Assembly: GCA_030340625.1 (NCBI GenBank)
Contig: JAOPHQ010005463.1
Span: forward strand, 1 to 64,000
DNA: 64,000 nt
Direction: 5' to 3'
Source: Merluccius polli
Lineage: Eukaryota > Chordata > Actinopteri > Gadiformes > Merlucciidae
This document shows, piece by piece, positions 12,001 to 24,922 of the stretch. The notes beneath the pieces were generated by a model. The model searched no databases. It saw nothing but the letters and a program-made list of their open reading frames with translations, and was not told the origin of the DNA. The translations under genes were made by a program, and so were the position numbers. How positions within the stretch are numbered: the first letter of the stretch is position 1; every line of letters starts with the position of its first letter.

Positions 12001-14926
12001 AGGTGTTAGGTTAGAGATGGTTAGTTTAGGTGTTAGGTTAGAGATGGTTAGTTTAGGTGTTAGGTTAGAGATGGTTAGTTTAGGTGTTAGGTTAGAGATG
12101 GTTAGTTTAGGTGTTAGGTTAGAGATGGTTAGTTTAGGTATTAGGTTAGAGATGGTTAGTTTAGGTGTTAGGTTAGAGATGGTTAGTTTAGGTGTTAGGT
12201 TAGAGATGGTTAGTTTAGGTGTTAGGTTAGAGATGGTTAGTTTAGGTGTTAGGTTAGAGATGGTTAGTTTAGGTGTTAGGTTAGAGATGGTTAGTTTAGG
12301 TGTTAGGTTAGAGATGGTTAGTTTAGGTGTTAGGTTAGAGATGGTTAGTTTAGGTGTTAGGTTAGAGATGGTTAGTTTAGGTGTTAGGTTAGAGATGGTT
12401 AGTTTAGGTATTAGGTTAGAGATGGTTAGTTTAGGTGTTAGGTTAGAGATGGTTAGTTTAGGTGTTAGGTTAGAGATGGTTAGTTTAGGTGTTAGGTTAG
12501 AGATGGTTAGTTTAGGTGTTAGGTTAGAGATGGTTAGTTTAGGTATTAGGTTAGAGATGGTTAGTTTAGGTATTAGGTTAGAGATGGTTAGTTTAGGTGT
12601 TAGGTTAGAGATGGTTAAGTTTAAGGTTAGGGTTAGGTTAGATATGGTTAGTTTAGGTGTTAGGTTAGATATGGTTAGTTTAGGTATTAGGTTAGAGATG
12701 GTTAGTTTAGGTGTTAGGTTAGAGATGGTTAGTTTAGGTGTTAGGTTAGAGATGGTTAGTTTAGGTGTTAGGTTAGAGATGGTTAGTTTAGGTGTTAGGT
12801 TAGAGATGGTTAGTTTAGGTGTTAGGTTAGAGATGGTTAGTTTAGGTGTTAGGTTAGAGATGGTTAGTTTAGGTATTAGGTTAGAGATGGTTAGTTTAGG
12901 TGTTAGGTTAGAGATGGTTAGTTTAGGTGTTAGGTTAGAGATGGTTAGTTTAGGTGTTAGGTTAGAGATGGTTAGTTTAGGTGTTAGGTTAGAGATGGTT
13001 AGTTTAGGTATTAGGTTAGGGATGGTTAGTTTAGGTATTAGGTTAGAGATGGTTAGTTTAGGTTTGCATAGGTAGGCATGCTAAGTTAACACCATGTACT
13101 GTTAGCATGCCAAGCTAACATCCTGTACTGCTTGGTTACTAGGCAACATGGATGGCCATTGGTGGGACCAAGGTTCTCGGCACGGCGAGGTCCTGCCCAC
13201 GTCTACGGTACGACCAATAGGTCTAACTGTTGCCCCTCCCCCATCCTCTGATCCTAGGCACACAAACTACACAATCAACACAAAAACTACACACAAACTA
13301 CACACAAACTGTACACAAAAACAGTATACAAACACTACACACAAACTGTACTCCTAACTACACCTTAACTACACCATTACTACACCATAACTACACAATG
13401 ACTACGCCATAACTACATCTTAACTACTCCCAGACTCTGAATCTATCCTAACTACACCATAACTACACCATAACTACACCCAGGCACAGTAACTGTAGGG
13501 GCGACGTTATGACTGAGTAATGATAACTATCATTACAGCCCATACAATTCAAATGTGTTTTATCTTTTGCTATTATGGGATGTGACTGATGTCTTCATCA
13601 TTCTGGTAGCATGCAGTAACATGGCAATCGTCCAACGATGGGAAGCGTTTGATTGGTCGGATTCTGCTCAACAAGAGGATGAAAGATGGCAGCATTGCTG
13701 ATGACACTGGAGCTCTGCTGGGACTCAAGGTACAGTTATGTTATGGAAGGGTAGGGTTAGGTTATATGGTTAGGTTTTACGGTTAGGTTTTAGTGTTAGG
13801 TTATAGGGTTAGGAGTTATAGGGTTATAGGGTTAGGGTTTACATGGTTAGGTTATAGGGTTAGGGTTATAGGGTTAGGAGTTATAGGGTTGTAGGGTTAG
13901 GGGTTATAGGGTTGTGGGGTTAGGGGTTTCATGGTTAGGTTACAGGGTTAGGGTTATAGGGTTGTAGGGTTAGGGGTTATATGGTTAGGTTATAGGGTTG
14001 GGGTTGTAGGGTTAGGGGTTATAGGGTTGTAGGGTTAGGGGTTATAGGGTTGTAGGGTTAGGGGTTATATGGTTAGGTTATAGGGTTAGGGTTATAGGGT
14101 TAGGGGTTATAGGGTTGTAGGGTTAGGGGTTATATGGTTAGATTATAGGGTTAGGTTGTAGGGTTAGGGTTATAGGGTTAGGGGTTATAGAGAACAGGTT
14201 GTAGGGTTAGGGGTTTTAGGATTAGGGGTTATTGGGTTAGGGTTAGGGGTTATTGGGTTAGGGTTAGGGGTTTTAGAGAACATGTTATAGGGTTAGGGGT
14301 TTTAGGATTAGGGGTTATAGTGTTAGGGGTTATAGAGAACGGGTTATAGGATTAGGGGTTTTAGGATTAGGGGTTATTGGGTTAGGGTTAGGGGTTTTAG
14401 GGTTAAGGTATTAACAGACTGTTGTGGCTGCAGGTGGTAGGGGGGAGGATGACAGAGTCTGGATGTCTCTGTGCCTTCATCACCAAGGTGAAGAGAGGAA
14501 GTCTAGCAGATACTGTAGGCCACCTCCGACCAGGTAACACACAAAGTTATTTTCTTATTTTTTAATGTTATCTTTTGGCATATTGTTATGGGCTTTTCAT
14601 GCTTTCGTGGACAGGGGAGTGGAGAGAGACAGCTAAGTGGGTTGAAAGAGAGAGTGGATGACTAATAGAAATCCTTCCCCGACTTTTCACCCTACCACTC
14701 CAAGGAGCTGATGGGCTTCAAAAGTGTGGCTTACGTTATTATTACTATGCAACTCCATCCAAGGTCATGTATGCTAGCAGTGATTAGATGTGGGTTGGGG
14801 ATGGGCAGAGGGACAGGGTTACGGTGAGGTTAGGGGATGGGAAGGGGGATAGTTATAGTCCGGGTCCTGCTGGTTATAAAGCCCATCCTTGTCCCATCTG
14901 TTTACTCTTAATGTTAAGTTAGTCTG

Positions 14927-14998
<72 letters not shown>

Positions 14999-16269
14999 AT
15001 TCATGGGTTTTGCAGGTGACCAGGTGTTGGAGTGGAACGGGCGACTGCTCCAGGGTGCGACCTTCAAGGAGGTTTACAACATCATCCTGGAGTCCAAATC
15101 ACAGCCTCAAATAGAGCTGCTGGTGTCACGAGCCATCGGGTAAATCCAAGTTCACAAACAACTCAACATAATAATACAAATAATAAGAATATTAAGACAA
15201 ACAACTCAACATAATAATACAAATAATAAGAATATTAAGACAAACAACTCAACATAATAATACAAATAATAAGAATATTAAGACAAACAACTCAACATAA
15301 TAATACAAATAATAAGAATATTAAGACACACAACTCAAAATAATAATACAATACATGTCTTATGATTCCCAGTGATTCTGCACGGATATCACAGAACTCT
15401 CCCGCACACCCAGACTCTAGTAAGTCACACACCTTACTGACTGTTAGGGATAGTCACACACCTTACCGACTGTTAGGGTTAGTCACACATCTTACCGACT
15501 GTTAGGGTTAGTCACACACCTTACTGACTGTTATGGTTAGTCACACCCATTACCGACTGTTAGGGTTAGTCACACACCTTACCGACTGTTAGGGTTAGTC
15601 ACACACCTTACCGACTGTTAGGGTTAGTCACACACCTTACCGACTGTTAGGGTTAGTCACACACCTTACCGACTGTTAGGGTTATTCACACACCTTATGA
15701 ACTGTGAGGGATAGTCACATACCTTACCGACTGTTAGGGTTAGTCACACACCTTACCGACTGTTAGGGTTAGTCACACACCTTACCGACTGTTAGGGATA
15801 GTCACACACCTTACCGACTGTTAGGGTTAGTCACACACCTTACCGACTGTTAGGGATAGTCACACACCTTACCGACTGTTAGGGTTAGTCACACACCTTA
15901 CCGACTGTGAGGGATAGTCACACACCTTACCGACTGTGAGCGATAGTCACACACCATAGGGTTTACCGACTGTGAGCGATAGTCACACACCTTACCGACT
16001 GTTAGCGATAGTCACACACCTTACCGACTGTGAGCGATAGTCACACACCTTAGGGTTTACCGACTGTGAGGGATAGTCACACACCTTACCGTCTGTTAGC
16101 GATAGTCACACACCTTACCGACTGTGAGCGATAGTCACACACCTTAGGGTTTACCGACTGTGAGCGATAGTCACACACCTTACCGACTGTTAGGGATAGT
16201 CACACACCTTACCCTAACAGTCGGTAAGGTGTGTGACTAACCATCGTATCATAAGAACAGATATCAAAT

Positions 16270-16320
<51 letters not shown>

Positions 16321-16601
16321 GTTCTTTTGACTCACAGAAGATGGCGCCTGTTTTGTCTCCCTTGCGAAGCGGACAGTCAGGACAGCACTCTGTGAGTACC
16401 CATATTAAAAATATGAAACATATGAAACATGAAACATATGAAACATACTACATATAAAACATATGAACATAGGAAACATATCAACATAGGAAACATATAA
16501 AACATATGAACATAGGAAACATATCAACATAGGAAACATATGAAACATATGAAACATACTACATAGAGAGCACTGGGATATTAGGTAATTAAGTGTGTGC
16601 A

Positions 16602-16686
<85 letters not shown>

Positions 16687-16704
16687 ATGCATGCGTGTGG
16701 TATG

Positions 16705-16735
<31 letters not shown>

Positions 16736-19700
16736 TCTACAGAGCTCATCTGGGTGGACCCCAGCTGTTCCCAGACTTCAGGTAACAGATCTTTTTTTTC
16801 TTTCTGTATGTATATAATGTATGTTTGTATGTATTGCATGTATTTTATTTGGTGTTCTTTGCCCCCCCCCCCCCCCCCCCCCCCTGCAGGTGAAGCTGGT
16901 GTATGACATGGTCAGTCACCAGCTGGTGGTTACGGTGTTGGGGGCCAAAGATCTTCTAGTTCGTGAGGACGGGAGGCCCCGCAACGCCTACGTCACCATG
17001 TACCTCCTCCCTGACCGCAGGTACACACCAGTACTACCATGTACATGTACCTCCTCCCTGACCGCAGGTACACACCAGTACTACCATGTACATGTACCTC
17101 CTCCCTGACCGCAGGTACACACCAGTACTACCATGTACATGTACCTCCTCCCTGACCGCAGGTACACACCAGTACTACCATGTACCTGTACCTCCTCCCT
17201 GACCGCAGGTACACACCAGTACTACCATGTACATGTACCTCCTCCCTGACCGCAGGTACACACCAGTACTACCATGTACCTGTACCTCCTCCCCGACCGC
17301 AGGTACACACCAGTACTACCATGTACATGTACCTCCTCCCTGACCGCAGGTACACACCAGTACTACCATGTACATGTACCTCCTCCCCGACCGCAGGTAC
17401 ACACCAGTACTACCATGTACATGTACCTCCTCCCCGACCGCAGGTACACACCAGTACTACCATGTACATGTACCTCCTCCCTGACCGCAGGTACACACCA
17501 GTACTACCATGTACCTCCTCCCCGACCGCAGGTACACACCAGTACTACCATGTACATGTACCTCCTCCCTGACCGCAGGTACACACCAGTACTACCATGT
17601 ACATGTACCTCCTCCCTGACCGCAGGTACACACCAGTACTACCATGTACATGTACCTCCTCCCTGACCGCAGGTACACACCAGTACTACCATGTACCTCC
17701 TCCCTGACCGCAGGTACACACCAGTACTACCATGTACATGTACCTCCTCCCTGACCGCAGGTACACACCAGTACTACCATGTACATGTACCTCCTCCCCG
17801 ACCGCAGGTACACACCAGTACTACCATGTACATGTACCTCCTCCCTGACCGCAGGTACACACCAGTACTACCATGTACCTGTACCTCCTCCCTGACCGCA
17901 GGTACACACCAGTACTACCATGTACCTGTACCTCCTCCCTGACCGCAGGTACACACCAGTACTACCATGTACATGTACCTCCTCCCTGACCGCAGGTACA
18001 CACCAGTACTACCATGTACATGTACCTCCTCCCCGACCGCAGGTACACACCAGTACTACCATGTACATGTACCTCCTCCCTGACCGCAGGTACACACCAG
18101 TACTACCATGTACATGTACCTCCTCCCTGACCGCAGGTACACACCAGTACTACCATGTACATGTACCTCCTCCCTGACCGCTGGTACACACCAGTACTAC
18201 CATGTACATGTACCTCCTCCCTGACCGCAGGTACACACCAGTACTACCATGTACATGTACCTCCTCCCCGACCGCAGGTACACACCAGTACTACCATGTA
18301 CATGTACCTCCTCCCTGACCGCAGGTACACACCCGTACTACCATGTACCTCCTCCCTGACCGCAGGTACACACCAGTACTACCATGTACCTCCTCCCTGA
18401 CCGCTGGTACACACCAGTACTACCATGTACATGTACCTCCTCCCCGACCGCAGGTACACACCAGTACTACCATGTACATGTACCCTCCTCCCCCGACCGC
18501 AGGTACACACCAGTACTACCATGTACCTCCTCCCTGACCGCTGGTACACACCAGTACTACCATGTACATGTACCTCCTCCCCGACCGCAGGTACACACCA
18601 GTACTACCATGTACATGTACCTCCTCCCTGACCGCAGGTACACACCAGTACTACCATGTACATGTACCTCCTCCCTGACCGCTGGTACACACCAGTACTA
18701 CCATGTACATGTACCTCCTCCCTGACCGCAGGTACACACCAGTACTACCATGTACATGTACCTCCTCCCTGACCGCAGGTACACACCAGTACTACCATGT
18801 ACCTCCTCCCTGACCGCAGGTACACACCAGTACTACCATGTACATGTACCTCCTCCCCGACCGCAGGTACACACCAGTACTACCATGTACATGTACCTCC
18901 TCCCCGACCGCAGGTACACACCAGTACTACCATGTACATGTACCTCCTCCCTGACCGCAGGTACACACCAGTACTACCATGTACATGTACCTCCTCCCCG
19001 ACCGCAGGTACACACCAGTACTACCATGTACATGTACCTCCTCCCCGACCGCAGGTACACACCAGTACTACCATGTACATGTACCTCCTCCCTGACCGCT
19101 GGTACACACCAGTACTACCATGTACCTCCTCCCTGACCGCAGGTACACACCAGTACTACCATGTACATGTACCTCCTCCCTGACCGCAGGTACACACCAG
19201 TACTACCATGTACCTCCTCCCTGACCGCAGGTACACACCAGTACTACCATGTACATGTACCTCCTCCCTGACCGCAGGTACACACCAGTACTACCATGTA
19301 CATGTACCTCCTCCCCGACCGCAGGTACACACCAGTACTACCATGTACATGTACCTCCTCCCTGACCGCAGGTACACACCAGTACTACCATGTACATGTA
19401 CCTCCTCCCCGACCGCAGGTACACACCAGTACTACCATGTACATGTACCTCCTCCCTGACCGCAGGTACACACCAGTACTACCATGTACATGTACCTCCT
19501 CCAGGGGCAGTGTTAGACACATTAGACAATCGATTATATTTTGTGACATAAGTGGACATTTCAGCTGGGCTAGGCACTGGGCTATGTGCTAGTCTGGTAG
19601 CTGGGATAGGTGCTAGGCTAGTAGCTTGGCTAGGTGCTAGGCACTGGGCTATGTGCTAGTCTGGTAGCTGGGATAGGTGCTAGGCTAGTAGCTTGGCTAG

Positions 19701-21188
19701 GCGCTAGGCACTGGGCTATGTGCTAGGCTAGTAGCTTGGCTAGGCGCTAGGCACTGGGCTATGTGCTAGGCTAGTAGCTGGGATAGGTGCTAGGCACTGG
19801 GCTATGTGCTAGTCTGGTAGCTGGGATAGGTGCTAGGCTAGTAGCTTGGCTAGGTGCTAGGCACTGGGCTATGTGCTAGTCTGGTAGCTGGGATAGGTGC
19901 TAGGCTAGTAGCTTGGCTAGGTGCTAGGCACTGGGCTATGTGCTAGTCTGGTAGCTGGGATAGGTGCTAGGCTAGTAGCTTGGCTAGGTGCTAGGCACTG
20001 GGCTATGTGCTAGTCTGGTAGCTGGGATAGGTGCTAGGCTAGTAGCTTGGCTAGGTGCTAGGCACTGGGCTATGTGCTAGTCTGGTAGCTGGGATAGGTG
20101 CTAGGCTAGTAGCTTGGCTAGGCGCTAGGCACTGGACTATGTGCTAGGCTAGTAGCTGGGATAGGTGCTAGGCTAGTAGCTTGGCTAGGTGCTAGGCACT
20201 GGGCTATGTGCTAGTCTGGTAGCTGGGATAGGTGCTAGTCTAGTAGCTTGGCTAGGTGCTAGGCACTGGGCTATGTGCTAGTCTGGTAGCTGGGATAGGT
20301 GCTAGGCTAGTAGCTTGGCTAGGCGCTAGGCACTGGGCTATGTGCTAGTCTGGTAGCTGGGATAGGTGCTAGGCTAGTAGCTTGGCTAGGTGCTAGGCAC
20401 TGGGCTATGTGCTAGTCTGGTAGCTGGGATAGGTGCTAGTCTAGTAGCTGGGATAGGTGCTAGGCTAGTAGCTTGGCTAGGTGCTAGGCACTGGGCTATG
20501 TGCTAGTCTGGTAGCTGGGATAGGTGCTAGGCTAGTAGCTGGGCTAGGTGCTGGCTAGAAGCTGGGCTAGCAGCTAGGCTAGGTGCTAGACTGGGTGCTA
20601 GTGGCTGATGGTGTGCTGGCCCTGCAGTGATAAGAGCAAGCGGAGAACGAAGACAGTGAGGAAGAGCTTCGCGCCGCGCTGGAACCAGAGCTTCATGTAC
20701 AGCCCGCTGTCGCGCAGAGACTTCAGCGCCCGGGCGCTGGAGCTCACAGTCTGGGACCAGGCGAGGTCCAGAGAGGAGGACAGCTCCTTCCTAGGAGAGG
20801 TAATACACTATAAACACACACACACATATACAACAAGTAGTACAAGTAGTTATTGGTATGAAGGCAAACCTGTAGCTAGTTTGTAAAGAATGGCTTTTAG
20901 GATCACGAGTCTCTGGCTTACCCCAAAAACTGCATTTGCGCTAAAATGTATTCAGCACACCACAGCTGCCACCCAAGCTACTCCCTTGGTGTATGTATTT
21001 ATGTATATAAGTGTGTGTGTATATATGTGTATATATTTATGTATATTTATATTTATGTAGGTCCTGATGGAGTTGGAGTCAGCCCTGTTGGACGATCAGC
21101 CTCATTGGTACAAAATTCAGAGCCATGATGTGACATCACTTCCTCTCCCAACCCCCTCCCCCTACCTGCAGCGACGTCTCTACAGTAA

Positions 21189-21267
<79 letters not shown>

Positions 21268-24200
21268 GGGCCCTCATGACCAGTACTAGTAGGTTTTACT
21301 GGCTCCCAGGGGCCCTCATGACCCATGTCTAATTTATTCTCTTTGTATCATTAGGGTCACAGAGGATGAGTGATGCCGAGTTTTCAGACTATGATTGTGA
21401 AGACGGTGTTGGTGTCATATCAGGTATTAACTTCCTACCTTCCCTCCTTCATACCTACCCTCCTTCATACCTACCCTCCTACCTATCTACCCTCCTACCT
21501 CCTACCCTCCTACATATCTAATTACTATGCAGTATAATGCTGGGGTTTGATTGGTGGTTTATTCCAGACTACAGACACAATGGACAGGACTTCCAGAGCT
21601 CCTCCCTCTCTGTTCCGGACCAAGTCCTGGCGTCCAATCACTGCTCTCGATCTGACTTGGTCAGGAGTAGGTCACGCTCGCCCAGCCAACTACATCCACA
21701 AAGGTACATACTGTGTGTGTGTGTATTTATATAGTTATAGGAGTGGCACTTTCTTCAAAAAGAGGCTGAAGACCCACCTCTTGTGGGAAGTGGAACCTCT
21801 CCACTTGTGGGAAGTGGAGAGGTTCAAGTATCTCCAGACCTCGTTCAGGAGGGTAAACAGGAGCGGGAGATTGACCACCTTCTTGGGTGTTATACCTCCC
21901 AGCTGGCCTGGGAATGCCCCCCAGGATGAGCTGGAGGAAGTCCCGGGGGAAAGGGACGCCTGGGCCGCCTTTCTTGCTCTACTGCCCCCTGAGTGGAGAA
22001 AAGGCACGAAGATGGATGGATGAAGATATACACACTATTCTTTATCAGACAGTATATAGTATTATTATGACTCTATAGTAGTATTAATATATATCACTGG
22101 ATTATCGCTCTCTCCTAGCAGTTCATCTCTCTATCCACTGTACCGTGACGATGCGGTGCGGTTGCTACGCAACAACAGGTTGTCAAGGACGTATTCTGAT
22201 GTGGGACAGAGCTCAAGTCTAGACAGGTACTACATAGAATACTACATAGAATATATAGTATACTACATAGAATACTACATAGAATATATAGAATACTACA
22301 TAGAATATATAGAATACTACATAGAATACTACATAGAATATATAGTATACTACATAGAATACTACATAGAATACAGTATATAGAATACTACATAGAATAC
22401 TACATAGAATATATAGAATACTACATAGAATATATAGAATACTACATAGAATACTACATAGAATATATAGAATACTACATAGAATATATAGAATACTACA
22501 TAGAATATTTAGAATACTACATAGAATACTACATAGAATATATAGAATACTACATAGAATACTACATAGAATATATAGAATACTACATAGAATACTACAT
22601 AGAATATATAGAATACTACATAGAATACTACATAGAATATATAGAATACTACATAAAATACTACATAGAATATATAGAATACTACATAGAATACTATATA
22701 GAATACTACATAGAATACTATATAGAATACTACATAGAATATATAGAATACTACAGGCAATACATAGAATACAACATAGAATACCACATAGAATTTGTGT
22801 GTGTGTGCGTGTGTGTGTGTGTGTGTGTAGGAGGCTGATAAGGAGAGTTTCTGCTACCAACTCCTTGGACTTAAGTGGCAGGTATGAAGTGGCGTACTAG
22901 TATTAGACATTAGTAATGGTGGTAAATATTACTATATTGTGCTGTATAGTCGTGCTAGAGGTCTTTCACAATGTGATAAAGGACACACTGTAGCTGTGAT
23001 GAAGGACACACTGTAGCTGTGATAAAGGACAGACTGTAGCTGTGATAAAGGACAGACTGTAGCTGTGATAAAGGACAGACTGTAGCTGTGATAAAGGACA
23101 GACTGTAACTATGATAGACTGTATAGACTGTAGCTGTGATAAAGGACAGACTGTAGCTGTGATAAAGGACAGACTGTAGCTGTGATAAAGGACAGACTGT
23201 AACTATGATAGACTGTATAGACTGTAGCTGTGATAAAGGACAGACTGTAGCTGTGATAAAGGACAGACTGTAACTATGATAGACTGTATAGACTGTAGCT
23301 GTGATAAAGGACAGACTGTAGCTGTGATAAAGGACAGACTGTAACTATGATAGACTGTATAGACTGTAGCTGTGATAAAGGACAGACTGTAGCTGTGATA
23401 AAGGACAGACTGTAACTATGATAGACTGTATAGACTGTAGCTGTGATAAAGGACAGACTGTAGCTGTGATAAAGGACATACTGTAACTATGATAGACTGT
23501 ATAGACTGTAGCTGTGATAAAGGATAGACTGTAGCTAACGTATTCATTCCTGAAGATACTCCAGTGGTCCTAGCTCCGCCCCCTGGCCCAACCCCATGGT
23601 GAATGTTAACTGTGAGGACTACAGGTATGGAAGTCATACTATACGGTATATAGTACCTTAGTATGTAGTACTATATAGTAGTACAGAGAGTGTAGGGTAG
23701 TATATATTAGTATATATTAGTGGTACCAACAGTGGAGTCTAAAGCAGAATTTAAAGTCGCTGTGATATGTGATATATCTCTACTATCTCCACTATCTGTA
23801 CTAACTATTGTATGTACTACCTCTACTAACTATAGTATCTCTACTATTTCTACTAACTATACACCTCTACTATCTATATCTATAGTATCTCTACTATCTA
23901 TAGCAGTGGTTCTCAAAGTGGGGTCCGGGACCCCCAGGGGTCTGTGGCATATGACCAAGGGGTCCACAAAATAATTAATTCAACTGTTAATTTATCAAAA
24001 ATAAAAAAACTAACATGTTAGCATGTTTTGATTGCAGCCAGGATTACATTCCTCACTTCCCCTTTGAGCCTGACGCCCTGGATGAGACACTACTCAGGTA
24101 ATCACACCTGTAGCTAGAAAACAGATCTATATCTATAGATCTATAGAGGGCTGATCTTTATGTATAGATCTATAGCAAGAGAACAAATCTATATGTATAG

Positions 24201-24865
24201 ATCTATAGCTAGAGGACAGATATATGTATAGGTAGAACACAGATCTATAGATCTAAAGCTAGAGGGCAGATCTATATGTATAGATCTATAGCTAGAGGAC
24301 AGATATATGTATAGGTAGAACACAGATCTATAGATCTAAAGCTAGAGGGCAGATCTATATGTATAGATCTATTGGTAGAGAATAGATCTATATGTATAGA
24401 TCTATTGGTAGAGAATAGATCTATATGTATAGATCTATTGGTAATAATAGATCTATATGTATAGATCTATTGGTAGAGGACAGATCTATATGTATAGATC
24501 TATTGGTAGAGGACAGATTTATATGTATAGAGTTAGTCACGATGTGACTAACTCTTCCTGCAGGGCAAGCAGAGGGATGGATTGTCATGACAACCCCAGC
24601 CGCTCACGCTTAGTAGACCTGCGCTCAGACAACGCCCTCTCCCCCCAACGCCCCACCCCCTCCGCCCAACGCTCCACCCCCTCATCACCCACCCCCATCA
24701 GGTGACCAATCCACCTTCATCTCATTGCCTGGAATCTGCTGTGCTGTGTGTATTTATATGTGTGTACATGTGTGTGTGTGTGTGTGTGTGTGTAGGGCTA
24801 TCAGTCCCAAAGGAACATCTGGGAGACAGCTGCCCCCCGCCCCCTCACAGGTCACATGTATGTCT

Positions 24866-24922
<57 letters not shown>

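Noticed and set aside
11990..13075. 361-codon ORF repeating MVSLGVRLE
   Set aside because: It is the translation of a 27-bp minisatellite inside a rims2 intron. No codon bias, no start context, and no flanking splice logic.
17180..19592. Many plus-strand ORFs reading YTPVLPCTCTSSLTAG
   Set aside because: These are frames through the C2A donor array. They could appear in mis-spliced RNA but are not separate genes.
22219..22860. 213-codon minus-strand ORF (FYVVFYIFYVVFY)
   Set aside because: Translation of the ACTACATAGAAT minisatellite. The hydrophobic pattern is a product of the repeat, not a membrane protein.
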